From Symbiodinium natans (lineage: Eukaryota; Sar; Dinophyceae; Suessiales; Symbiodiniaceae), in contig CAJNDS010001153.1 in assembly GCA_905221605.1 (NCBI GenBank), positions 1-31,544 on the forward strand: a DNA stretch of 31,544 bases, written 5' to 3'. The translations under genes and the position numbers were made by a program. Each line of letters begins with the position of its first letter. The first letter of the stretch is position 1. Shown one piece after another: positions 9,326 through 17,119 of this stretch. The notes beneath the pieces were generated by a model. It had not been told where the DNA came from. It saw only the letters and a program-made list of their open reading frames with translations, and ran no database searches.

Positions 9326-9445
9326 GGTTACTTTGCGCCACAGTCAAGACCACAGGAAGTGCCCCTTCAGGCCACTATCTCTGCGCAAGAGGCACGGTTG
9401 CTCGTCGAAGCCTGTGACTTGCCAGAACGGTCAACGAAGACCTGA
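9326..9445 (+). CDS. Possible exon, unknown protein
   Basis: After an AACAG acceptor-like site the frame reads GYFAPQSRPQEVPLQA then TISAQEARLLVEACDLPER, closing with a stop at 9443. It lacks a start codon, so it would be an internal or last exon. Composition is protein-like (helix with acidic and basic residues), but no family was recognised. Confidence 0.3.
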   Translation, partial: GYFAPQSRPQEVPLQATISAQEARLLVEACDLPERSTKT

Positions 9446-9804
9446 ACTGAAGCCTTACCACGGTTGTCCATTATCTTCAGGATGCACCCGGTAAGAACTA
9501 GACACCGATTATCCCGAAAGCAATCAGTGCGAAGATATCAACTGACACGTAGAGTTGGTTGTGTTGTCAGTGCGGTGATCGTGGTGTGGTGTATAGTAGG
9601 ATGTCGCGTCGACAGCGAAAAGGACGCGAAACGCAAAGAAGATGGAATAGAATAGGCAGAGTAGAGAGGCCGTGTATAGCTGAGGCGATGGTCGCGCGAT
9701 GACGGCAATGGGGTGATACCACGTACACATGCCAGCATGCAAAAGTCCCACATGGCCTGAGGCGCCTGCTGCCATGTTGTGAACAGATCAAAGCATAGCT
9801 CTGC

Positions 9805-12327
9805 ATGAGCGCAGGACAAGATGTCATCCGCGCCCACACGAGAGCCGTCGCGCTATTTGCTGCACCGTTTTCGAAGCTCCAGAGTTCCGCACCCACGGTG
9901 TTTGCGAGGTTTTCGAAGCCCCGGAGTTCCGCGCCCACGGTGTTTGCGAGGTTTTCGAAGCCCCAGAGTTCCGCGCCCACGGTATTTGCGACGTTTTCGA
10001 AGCCCCATGAGTTCCGCGCCCACGGTATTTGCGACGTTGTCGAAGCCCCAGAGTTCCGCGCCCACGGTATTTGCGAGGTTTTCGAAGCTCCAGAGTTCCG
10101 CGCCCACGGTGTTTGTGAGGTTTTCGAAGCCCCAGAGTTCCGCGCCCACGGTATTTGCGACGTTTTCGAAGCCCCAGAGTTCCGCGCCCACGGTATTTGC
10201 GACGTTTTCGAAGCCCCAGAGTTCCGCGCCCACGGTATTTGCGACGTTTTCGAAGCCCCAGAGTTTCGCGCCCGCGCCCACGGTGTTTGCGAGGTTTTCG
10301 AAGCCCCGGAGTTCCGCGCCCACGGTATTTGCGACGTTTTCGAAGCCCCAGAGTTCCGCGCCCACGGTATTTGCGACGTTTTCGAAGCCCCAGAGTTCCG
10401 CGCCCACGGTATTTGCGACGCTTTCAAAGCCCCAGAGTTCCGCGCCCGCGGTATTTGCGATGTTTTCGACGCCCCAGAGTTCCGCGCCCACGGTATTTGC
10501 GACCCTTTCGAAGCCCCAGAGTTCCGCGCCCGATATTTGCGAGGGTTTCGACACCGCGGAGTTCGAGTCCCACGGCGTTTGTACTACAAAAGTCGACTTT
10601 CCAGCCACGGCAGCTCCGGGCGTCCGCGGCGTACTACGTTTGTTCTACAAAAAGTCGACTCTCCAGCCACGGCAGCTCCGGGCGTCCGCGGCGTACTACG
10701 TTTGTACTGCAAAAGTCGACTTTCCAGCCACGGCAGCTCCGGGCGTCCGCGGCGTACTACGTTTGTACTACAAAAAGTCGACTTTCCAGCCACGGCAGCT
10801 CCGGGCGTCCGCGGCGTACTACGTTTGTACTACAAAAGTCGACTTTCCAGCCACGGCAGCTCCGGGCGTCCGCGGCGTACTACGTTTGTACTACAAAAAG
10901 TCGACTTTCCAGCCACGGCAGCTCCGGGCGTCCGCGGCGTACTACGTTTGTACTACAAAAGTCGACTTTCCAGGAGAGGAAGAAGAAAAGAAGAGCAGAG
11001 GAAGAGGAAGAGGAGAGGAAGAGGAGAGGAAGAGGAGAGGAAGAGGAGAGGAAGAGGAGAGGAAGAGGAGAGGAAGAGCAGAGGAAGAGCAGAGGAAGAG
11101 GAGAGGAAGAGGAAGAGGAGAGGAAGAGGAGAGGAAAAGGAAAAGAAGAGGAGAGGAAGAGGAGAGGAAGAGGAAAAGAAGAGGAAAAGAAGAGGAGAGG
11201 AAGAGCAGAGGAAGAGCAGAGGAAGAGGAGAGGAAGAGGAGAGGAAGAGGAGAGGAAGAGGAGAGGAAGAGGAGAGGAAGAGGAGAGGAAGAGCAGAGGA
11301 AGAGCAGAGGAAGAGGAGAGGAAGAGGAAGAGGAGAGGAAGAGGAGAGGAAGAGGAAAAGAAGAGGAGAGGAAGAGGAGAGGAAGAAGAAAGGAAGAGGA
11401 AAAGAAGAGGAGAGGAAGAGAGGAGAGGAAGAGGAGAGGAAGAGGAAAAGAAGAGGAGAGGAAGAGGAGAGGAAGAGGAGAGGAAGAGGAAGAGGAGAGG
11501 AAGAGGAAAAGAAGAGGAGAGGAAGAGGAGAGGAAAAGGAGAGGAAGAAGAAAGGAAGAGGAAAAGAAGAGGAGAGGAAGAGAGGAAAAGAAGAGGAGAG
11601 GAAGAGAGGAGAGGAAGAGGAAAAGAAGAGGAGAGGAAGAGGAGAGGAAGAGGAGAGGAAGAGGAGAGGAAGAAGAAAGGAAGAGGAAAAGAAGAGGAGA
11701 GGAAGAGCAGAGGAAGAGCAGAGGAAGAGGAGAGGAAGAGGAGAAGAAGAGGAGAGGAAGAGGAAAAGAAGAGGAAAAGAAGAGGAAAAGAAGAGCAGAG
11801 GAAGAGGAGGAGAGGAAGAGGAGAGGAAGAGGAAGAGGAGAGGAAGAGGAGAGGAAGAGGAAAAGAAGAGGAGAGGAAGAGGAGAGGAAGAGGAAAAGAA
11901 GAGCAGAGGAAGAGGAGAGGAAGAGGTGAGGAAGGCTCCGACACGCACGATCCCCGCAGAGGGTGCACGACCACGCTTGAAAATACGCAAAAACGCACAG
12001 CGGGAGCGCTCCGACACGCACGATCCCCGCAGAGGGTGTTGCGCAAAAACGCACAGCGGGAGCGCTCCGACACGCACGATCCCCGCAGAGGGTGTGCGAA
12101 GCAAGTTGTACAATGCGCAAAAACGCACAGCGGGAGCGCTCCGACACGCACGATCCCCGCAGAGGGTGTGCGAAGCAAGTTGTACAATGCGCAAAAACGC
12201 ACAGCGGGAGCGCTCCGACACGCACGATCCCCGCAGAGGGTGCGCGGCGACAAATCCACATGCGCAAAAACGTACAGCGGGAGCGCCCCGACACGCACGA
12301 TCCCCGCAGAGGGGTGCATCGCGCTAG
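9805..12327 (+). CDS. 840-codon repetitive ORF, probably not a gene
   Basis: A single frame is open through all four tandem arrays. It yields about 14-residue repeats (EFRAHGICDVFEAP), then a 41-residue repeat (including RPRRTTFVLQKVD), then a very long R/K/E/G-rich tract, then repeats containing HDPRRG. The other two plus frames are open for about 700 codons and minus frames for up to 545 codons over the same bases. The lack of stops therefore follows from the repeat composition rather than from selection. No domain, signal peptide or splice structure supports translation. If expressed it would give a highly charged, disordered protein. Confidence 0.15.
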   Translation: MSAGQDVIRAHTRAVALFAAPFSKLQSSAPTVFARFSKPRSSAPTVFARFSKPQSSAPTVFATFSKPHEFRAHGICDVVEAPEFRAHGICEVFEAPEFRAHGVCEVFEAPEFRAHGICDVFEAPEFRAHGICDVFEAPEFRAHGICDVFEAPEFRARAHGVCEVFEAPEFRAHGICDVFEAPEFRAHGICDVFEAPEFRAHGICDAFKAPEFRARGICDVFDAPEFRAHGICDPFEAPEFRARYLRGFRHRGVRVPRRLYYKSRLSSHGSSGRPRRTTFVLQKVDSPATAAPGVRGVLRLYCKSRLSSHGSSGRPRRTTFVLQKVDFPATAAPGVRGVLRLYYKSRLSSHGSSGRPRRTTFVLQKVDFPATAAPGVRGVLRLYYKSRLSRRGRRKEEQRKRKRRGRGEEEERKRRGRGEEEERKSRGRAEEEERKRKRRGRGEEKEKKRRGRGEEEEKKRKRRGEEEQRKSRGRGEEEERKRRGRGEEEERKRRGRAEEEQRKRRGRGRGEEEERKRKRRGEEEERKKKGRGKEEERKRGEEEERKRKRRGEEEERKRRGRGRGEEEEKKRRGRGEEKERKKKGRGKEEERKRGKEEERKRGEEEEKKRRGRGEEEERKRRGRRKEEEKKRRGRAEEEQRKRRGRGEEEERKRKRRGKEEEKKSRGRGGEEEERKRKRRGRGEEEEKKRRGRGEEEEKKSRGRGEEEVRKAPTRTIPAEGARPRLKIRKNAQRERSDTHDPRRGCCAKTHSGSAPTRTIPAEGVRSKLYNAQKRTAGALRHARSPQRVCEASCTMRKNAQRERSDTHDPRRGCAATNPHAQKRTAGAPRHARSPQRGASR
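9882..10565 (+). repeat. 42-bp minisatellite, about 16 units
   Basis: The unit contains GAGTTCCGCGCCCACGGTAT and GTTTTCGAAGCCCC. The period is exactly 42 bp for most units, with a 1-bp insertion at about 10008 and one unit with a 6-bp insertion near 10270. Variation is mainly TATTTGCGACG versus TGTTTGCGAGG. Confidence 0.95.
10584..10975 (+). repeat. 61/62-bp satellite arranged as 123-bp dimers
   Basis: GTCGAC marks the unit at 10592, 10654, 10715, 10777, 10838, 10900 and 10961, giving spacings 62, 61, 62, 61, 62, 61. The only regular difference is AAAAA versus AAAA before GTCGAC. The dimer is 123 bp, or 41 codons. Confidence 0.95.
10971..11932 (+). repeat. Polypurine tract of about 960 bp
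   Basis: Almost pure A/G made of GAGGAAGAG, GAAAAGAAGAG and GAGCAGAGG variants; the only pyrimidines are the C of GAGCAG units. It starts directly after the last GTCGACTTTCC unit and ends at GAGGTGAGGAAGG. Such tracts can form triplex (H-DNA) structures. Confidence 0.95.
11936..12320 (+). repeat. About 74-bp satellite, six units
   Basis: CTCCGACACGCACGATCCCC recurs at 11936, 12009, 12065, 12139, 12213 and, in a variant, about 12287. Spacings are 73, 56, 74, 74 and 74. Each junction contains the palindrome GGAGCGCTCC. The spacer between conserved blocks varies most. Confidence 0.92.
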
Positions 12328-12378
12328 CCGCGGCGAAACCCACCCCAGCCTAAGAAATAAGAGAGAATTTAATAGAGG

Positions 12379-12497
12379 AGGTGATGTGATGGTAGTGTGG
12401 AGTGTGGTGATGGTAGTGGTGATTGGAGTGTGGTGATGGTAGTGTGGTGATTGTAGTGTGGTGATGGTAGTGTGAGTGTGTGGTAGTGTGGTAGGGC
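12379..12497 (+). repeat. GTGGTGATGGTA-type minisatellite
   Basis: Irregular units of GTGTGGTGATGGTA and GTGTGGTGATTGTA in a T/G-only strand, 15-18 bp apart. Confidence 0.85.
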
Positions 12498-12776
12498 TAA
12501 CGTTTTTTTTCCGAAGAACCCTTCGCTGAAGCTTTCGGGAACAAAAATCCACGAACCTGTAGGACACTCGTCGGGGCACGCTAGGAATGCATTTAGCATT
12601 GTGTGTATGAATCCTGGCAATGTTTGAGAAGGGTCTGAGGAAACTTTTCTCTGGAAAATCTGTCCCCAGTGTGTGTTCCAGAAGAGTGGAAATTCTAAGC
12701 CTGGATTTCCGGTGAGCTGAGCATGTGTGGCCTTTTTGTTATCTTAATATATCTTAATCTGGGGGGGGGTCCGGAC
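12498..12776. other. Spacer
   Basis: No coding region was recognised. GGAAAATCTGTCCCC near 12653 is a stray or outlying copy of the motif in the array that follows. Confidence 0.4.
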
Positions 12777-13065
12777 GCAGATTTTCCACCGATTTCGAGG
12801 CCCGGCCGCCACCTGAAAGGGTGGAAAATCTTGTCCCCCCGATAGAACGGTGAAATTGGGGACTGGGGGCCCGGATGCAGATCTTCCACCAGTTTTTCCA
12901 CAGATTTCAAGGCCCGGCCGCCCCCAAATTTGTAAACATCTGTGGAAAATCTGTGTCCTCCGATAGAACGGTGAAGCTTAGGAGGGTCCAAGCTGGGGGG
13001 GCCCTGGGCACAGATTTTCCACACATATCGTTCCGGCCGCTCCCGGGAATCTATGGAAAAAGCAG
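12777..13065. repeat. Tandem repeat with internal inverted motif
   Basis: About two and a half units of 100-130 bp, each with GCAGATTTTCCAC near the start, GGCCCGGCCGCC in the middle, and its inverse GTGGAAAATCTG followed by CGATAGAACGGTGAA. Each unit can fold on the ATTTTCCAC/GTGGAAAAT pair. Confidence 0.8.
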
Positions 13066-13398
13066 GTTGCAAATTTTTTCGCAAAAACACAGAAAAAGTT
13101 GCAGAACCAACACAGATTGCATTTTCTGATATTCACACTTATTCTAGAATTGTTTTGCCAAACCCAGACATTACCAAGCATCCATACTCATAAATTCAGC
13201 ATCGACCTAGATATTGTCATGTATGATCCTGGGGCACTAGCCTTGCAAATCAGCATTCACCGCCCATGGATTCAGGCAATCTGAGTGGAGGCATTGTACT
13301 GGAAATCCCAGTGTCTACGGATAGCACCGTGGGCGTGCTAGTGGAACGCTGGCAGCATTGGCAGCCTTTGATGCTTCGAGACGTGCAGTGGGTGTGTT
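13066..13398. other. Spacer upstream of the HSP70 fragment
   Basis: Frames 13099-13284 and 13266-13466 are open but show no HSP70 ATPase-domain motifs, so the missing N-terminal domain is not here. Confidence 0.4.
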
Positions 13399-14082
13399 TT
13401 GTTAGCCCGCAAGGAGAATCTCAGCACTCGCCTGGGATGGAAGAGCGCCATATGTTTCCTGGATGACCTTCAAGTCCAGCCACACCTGAGCTTGGCAAAC
13501 TACAGCACTCTGACCATCAAGGAGGCAAGAGACGTAAAGATGACGAGGCTGCTTGAAAGGAACACCACAATCCCAACGAAGACAACCAGTTGCTTCACCG
13601 CATGCTCGACCTGCGTCTCAATTCAGCTGCTTGAGGGCGAGTTGTGCCTCGCGAGGGAGAACAGGTTGTTGGGGGAGCTGAAGCTAGAGGGCCTGCCTGC
13701 GGCAGAAAGCTTGGTGGAAGTCACTTTGGAAATTGATGCGAACGGAATCCTGCATGTTTGGGCTTCCGGTTCTGGCCAGTCTTGCCACATGGTCATAACA
13801 AATGATCGCCCTCGCTGGAGCGCTTCAGAGGTGGAGCACATGGTGGAGGAAGCTGAGCTCAGCTGCTTAGACATTGCAAGCTGCAGTTTCTGCTTGCTTT
13901 TATACCCCAACCACCTAAATCCACCCTACGTCCGATCTCGCTACCGTTTCGATCAGCAAAGGTTGGCAGCAGACGGCTTCCACAACGGCAAAGAACAAGT
14001 TATTCAACAAGTGCACCCGGATCTTGAAAGACCAACCTCCGCTTGCAGAAGCATGGCCTCCCCTTTGAGTCATGAAAGTTGA
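13399..14082 (+). CDS. HSP70 substrate-binding-domain fragment
   Basis: Residues about 47-152 (13537-13854) match the HSP70 peptide-binding beta-sandwich: MTRLLERNTTIPTK, then STCVSIQLLEGE, then ENRLLGELKLEGLP, EVTLEIDANGILHV, VITNDRPRWSASEVEHM and VEEAE. HSP70s are ATP-driven chaperones, and this part binds exposed hydrophobic peptides. Differences from the usual sequence include replacement or insertion where the family has LSLGIE-TAGG before MTRL, a shortened loop after GLPAA (the PRGVPQI segment is missing), and W in place of S/V after ILHV. The ATPase domain and the helical lid are absent; after VEEAE the frame reads LSCLDIASCSFC and is no longer HSP70-like, so an exon end lies near 13855. 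This is either one exon of a divergent HSP70 or a gene fragment. The ATG at 13399 is unlikely to be the real start. Confidence 0.75.
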   Translation: MLARKENLSTRLGWKSAICFLDDLQVQPHLSLANYSTLTIKEARDVKMTRLLERNTTIPTKTTSCFTACSTCVSIQLLEGELCLARENRLLGELKLEGLPAAESLVEVTLEIDANGILHVWASGSGQSCHMVITNDRPRWSASEVEHMVEEAELSCLDIASCSFCLLLYPNHLNPPYVRSRYRFDQQRLAADGFHNGKEQVIQQVHPDLERPTSACRSMASPLSHES

Positions 14083-14120
14083 GGCTTCAAGTTACGGGTG
14101 TTGGAGGTGCAATATGGGAT

Positions 14121-14138
14121 GGGGGGGGGGGGGGGGGG
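14121..14138 (+). repeat. Poly-G run (18)
   Basis: Eighteen consecutive G. The adjoining spacer from 14083 to 14305 has no recognised feature. Confidence 0.9.
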
Positions 14139-14313
14139 ATGGGCTCTTGAGGGCTCGCATACTTCATGGAAGCGATGCCCGGATGCTGAGTGCTCGTGAC
14201 TAGGAGACTTCTAGGTTGCGAGAATGAGTGGGAGACCGACACTCATAACAAATGCCAGCACTCATGGCTGAGGTTTGAATCTACATCATGTTCCGTGTCG
14301 GTATGGTGGTGCC

Positions 14314-14408
14314 TTGGGATGTTCCCCCTTTTACTAAAAGTCCTTACTAGGGGGTGGGGGGTGACTAGTCCCTATTAAGGACTGTTAGTATAAGGGGGAA
14401 CATCCCAA
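14314..14408 (+). mobile_element. MITE family A, copy 1, with perfect 8-bp TSD
   Basis: Termini TTGGGATGTTCCCCC and GGGGGAACATCCCAA are exact inverses. The element is 95 bp and is flanked by GTGGTGCC at 14306-14313 and again at 14409-14416. The interior holds ATTAAGGACTGTTAGTATA, shared with the copy at 27084. There is no coding capacity, so it would depend on a transposase elsewhere. An 8-bp target duplication is known for hAT, P and Merlin elements; the superfamily is not settled. Confidence 0.85.
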
Positions 14409-14511
14409 GTGGTGCCTTTGCTTGCGTCCTAGGCACATCCAGCTGAGCCGACATACACTGAACCAAGGAGGTGGCAAGAAAGGCTCTCCGATGGCTGGAC
14501 CGACCTGTGAA

Positions 14512-14595
14512 TTAGGGCTTAGGGTCATCCTACAACCCTAAGCCCAAAGCCCAAAAATTGCTTGGATCTGCTTGGGCTTAGGGGGGGGGGGGGGG
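14512..14595. repeat. Degenerate telomere-like units plus 15-G run
   Basis: TTAGGGCTTAGGG then CCCTAAGCCCAAAGCCC in opposite orientation, then GGGCTTA followed by fifteen G at 14581-14595. The heptamer here is the variant TTAGGGC. Confidence 0.7.
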
Positions 14596-14993
14596 CTTTT
14601 GAAACCACAACATGTTGGCCCTGTGCATCCGCACGTACCGTACTCGGCATGGTTGAACTCTGCGTGAAGCTAGACTATGTGCATGCTGCAAAGCACACAA
14701 GACAGGAGGAGAACGATACCTGCGAGGAAGTGAGCCTGGTGAAGAGTCAGCTTCAGACTCTAGACACTCCAATTCCAGAAGACCAAGATGTGGCGGCGAT
14801 GGCATAAAACAGTCTGCATGCGTGGTCCTCTCACTGTCATGTTCCTGCTGATTCTTTCCACAGCTGACACGCTGCTTCTTATTGCGCCGCATTGTACCAT
14901 GCTGCACAATTCTGTGCACCTTGCGACCTATGATTCCCATTATCCCGTCAGAAGCTCAACCTGCTAAAAGTCGGATGGTCGCTTTGATCTCAG
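14596..14993. other. Spacer, one open frame of doubtful status
   Basis: A plus frame ending at 14807 contains MVELCVKLDYVHAAKH then EVSLVKSQLQTLDTPIPED, which is protein-like, but no CNNM motif preceding the next exon could be found in it. The stretch 14808-14993 ends with a pyrimidine-containing TTTGATCTCAG acceptor. Confidence 0.3.
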
Positions 14994-15062
14994 GTTTTGA
15001 CCTTGGAGGACATCGTAGAAGAGATCATTCAGGAAGAGATCGTGGATGAGACGGACGTGTAC
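14994..15062 (+). CDS. CNNM/CorC-type CBS-domain exon
   Basis: Right after TTTGATCTCAG the frame gives VLTLEDIVEEIIQ followed by EEIVDETDVY. This is the hallmark end of the second CBS motif in the CNNM (ancient conserved domain)/CorC family, which reads close to GIVTLEDVIEEILQEEI-DETD-Y. These proteins are membrane-anchored Mg2+ transport-linked proteins with a DUF21 membrane domain followed by a CBS pair. Only this 23-residue piece is seen. The family similarity ends at about 15062, where GC (GCTGCAG) could serve as a GC-type donor; downstream the frame runs into AT-rich repeat. The DUF21 domain and the first CBS motif were not found upstream in the window. Confidence 0.7.
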
Positions 15063-15091
15063 GCTGCAGCTCTCAGATGCCTAGACTTCTC

Positions 15092-15157
15092 ATTCTTATT
15101 ATTATCATTTTAATTTGTATTCTTTTATTGTTATTATTATTAGTACTATTATTATGA
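15092..15157. repeat. TTA-rich simple repeat
   Basis: Imperfect (ATT/TTA)n, strongly AT-rich relative to the flanks. Confidence 0.85.
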
Positions 15158-15278
15158 TCGTGCATGAGTGTAGAGTACAGCCATGTGCCGCCCGATGTGC
15201 CCCAGGTCGACGTTGACAGGCAGCTCAAGATCCAAGGTCGAAACGAACGGAAGTTCGACTTAGGTGCGCGCAGCGGGT

Positions 15279-15358
15279 CTAGGGTTTAGGGTTTAGGGTT
15301 TAGGGTTTAGGGTTTAGGGTTTAGGGTTTAGGGTTTAGGGTTTAGGGTTTAGGGTTTA
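15279..15358 (+). repeat. Long interstitial telomere array (TTTAGGG)11
   Basis: Eleven perfect heptamers with no variant units, among the longest and cleanest arrays in the window, which suggests recent insertion or expansion. Confidence 0.97.
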
Positions 15359-15435
15359 CTAGAGGGATGGGCAACGTAAAGTTGCCACGATCCGATGCCT
15401 AGGTGCTGCCCTGCAGCCAGCATTCGATTGCGCTG

Positions 15436-15486
15436 CCCTAAACCCTAAACCCTAAACCCCAAACCCTAAACCCTTGACCCTAAACC
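15436..15486 (-). repeat. Interstitial telomere array, opposite orientation
   Basis: About six CCCTAAA units with one CCCCAAA and one CCCTTGA variant, 77 bp after the TTTAGGG array. The two face each other head to head. Confidence 0.95.
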
Positions 15487-15789
15487 GACCACGCTGGTTT
15501 TGTGCGTTTTCAAGATGCCGCCGTCAAACAGGCGTGTTCAACCCGATTTGGCGGTCCAAAGCTGACAAGCTGAGTTTGGAGGAGGCAGGCTCTAAACCCC
15601 AGGTTACTGGACAACTAAGTGCACCATCCCAGGGAAGTTTGCATGCTTGCTTCGTCGCTCCGTCTGTGTTCAGCTGTCGGGCCCGCAGGTGAACGCAATC
15701 TCCGCACACCTAACGAGAGCAGCATTTGCAGAAGGCCATCCGGGCTTGTGAGCAGACACTTCTCCAAAGGGGTGTCAACTCTTCAACGA
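15487..15789. other. Spacer
   Basis: Overlapping short frames on both strands, none recognisable. Confidence 0.4.
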
Positions 15790-15876
15790 TATCCCCCTTG
15801 GGAATCATTCTTTGTTTATATAAATCCCAAGAAAATGTTGTTGTTTTTTTAATTAAGGTTCTAAGGGGAGTATATA
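15790..15876 (+). mobile_element. MITE-like element, family C, copy 2
   Basis: The left end TATCCCCCTTGGGAATC and right end GGTTCTAAGGGGAGTATA are imperfect inverses. Internal TTTGTTTATAT and CCCAAGA match the copy at 4743-4838. Non-coding. Confidence 0.65.
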
Positions 15877-15917
15877 GTCAACTCCCACGTTGAAAAGGCA
15901 GCGTCTGCCCCCTCAAG

Positions 15918-16133
15918 TACGAGACCGTCACATGGCTTGTGGGCGAGGCCGAGGCGCGCCTCGGGAAGCGCTTCTTTCTTTCGTGCTGCCCAACCAGCAC
16001 TCGATCAGTGTTAGGGATCCTTTTTACTTTTTGGGTTATGGGCTTTCTTATATATGAACAAAAAGGATCCTTTTTTCTTCCTAGGGGAACAGGGATGAAG
16101 AACATGAAGAATGATTCAAGACTAGTTCCGTAG
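15918..16133 (+). CDS. Possible exon, disrupted by a small inverted repeat
   Basis: After CCCCCTCAAG the frame reads YETVTWLVGEAEARLGKRFF then LSCCPTSTRSV, protein-like up to about 16014. It then passes through the GGATCC inverted repeat (16015-16070), where it becomes artificially hydrophobic. No family was recognised. Confidence 0.3.
   Translation, partial: YETVTWLVGEAEARLGKRFFLSCCPTSTRSVLGILFTFWVMGFLIYEQKGSFFLPRGTGMKNMKNDSRLVP
16015..16070. repeat. 56-bp inverted repeat with GGATCCTTTTT arms
   Basis: GGATCCTTTTT at 16015-16025 is exactly mirrored by AAAAAGGATCC at 16060-16070, with a T-rich 34-base interior. It resembles a minimal foldback MITE. Confidence 0.7.
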
Positions 16134-16896
16134 TACTGAACCGGCGTGCTTCGGAAAGACTTGACCAAGAAAGAAGAGCCCATTGCAGCAGGTGATGAAT
16201 TTGAGGCGCAATGCATCGCCAGGGCAGGGCCCCACTGAGAACGACATGCCCGGGACCTCAGCTTGACCCAAGCTCTTACTGTAAGACTTTTTCCTGACAT
16301 TAGGGAGACGGTTTTTCTTACCGTTGGCCCGTTTCAGGGGCCTTGAGCTGATGGCTGGACATGAAGAGTTAAGATCGTTAAGGGCATTGAGCCCATTTGG
16401 GCTTCCTGCTGTCAACTGCAGGCTTTACACGCGAGGGCACCAGACAGATCGGTGCACGCTGATACTTCAAGGAGCAGCTGGGAGATCTGGGAGTTGGCAA
16501 GCTGTTTAGGGTTTAGTGAGGCTGCCTCGCTGGCAGGTACCGACATGGCTCTCAGACCGGGTCCAAAAAAGGGGTTTAAGGAGACAATATCTGTGGGTGC
16601 TGTCCGACCCAGACGAAGTGCGAAGCCTGCTGCAAAAGGGGTTTAGGCTTTTGAGCTAAAAGAGAACGAAGCGAGAGCCCGGATGCAAGCAGGGTTTTGG
16701 GACCCTGTCGGCAGGGGCCGCATGCCTTTCGGCTCCTTCAAGCCCATACTGCCCCCAACCCCCGCTTTAGGGACCCTGTCGGCATAGGGTTCGCCATGCT
16801 TCGTTCCAGGACGGCTTGGAGCGTTCGTCGGTCGCGAGTCCTTCAAGACCGAGAATGGAGCGTGCCACAGCCGAAAGCACAAGCATCTTCCGCATC
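16134..16896. other. Spacer with small repeats
   Basis: A single telomere-like unit lies at 16504-16515. GGGACCCTGTCGGCA occurs at about 16699 and again at about 16771, suggesting a diverged duplication of roughly 72 bp. A plus frame near 16340-16440 (GLELMAGHEELRSLRALS) has leucine-rich character but is too short to call. Confidence 0.4.
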
Positions 16897-16985
16897 AGGG
16901 GCTATATAAGGTATACATGTATAGATAGGGGTTATATAGGGGAATAAGATTAAGGGTCCCTTCTAGAGGTCCCTCCATATACCCC
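16897..16985 (+). repeat. Dispersed repeat D, copy 1
   Basis: CTATATAAGGTA, GGGGAATAAGATTAA, TTCTAG and GGTCCCTCC are shared in order with 28452-28542. AT-rich core; no clear terminal inverted repeat. Confidence 0.7.
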
Positions 16986-17119
16986 GTACAGCCACACAAG
17001 ACTGGTGCTTTTGTTTGGAGACTTGGTGTGCCAGTTGGATTCAAGAATCTGATGTGCAGCCGTAGGGGTTCCCAATGCAGGTTCTCGCTGCTCGCGAGGC
17101 CGCCCCTCCCTGTTTGCAG

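Noticed and set aside
9805-12327. An 840-residue protein, and minus-strand proteins of up to 545 residues
   Set aside because: All overlap the same tandem arrays and are open in several frames on both strands, so lack of stops is a compositional effect.
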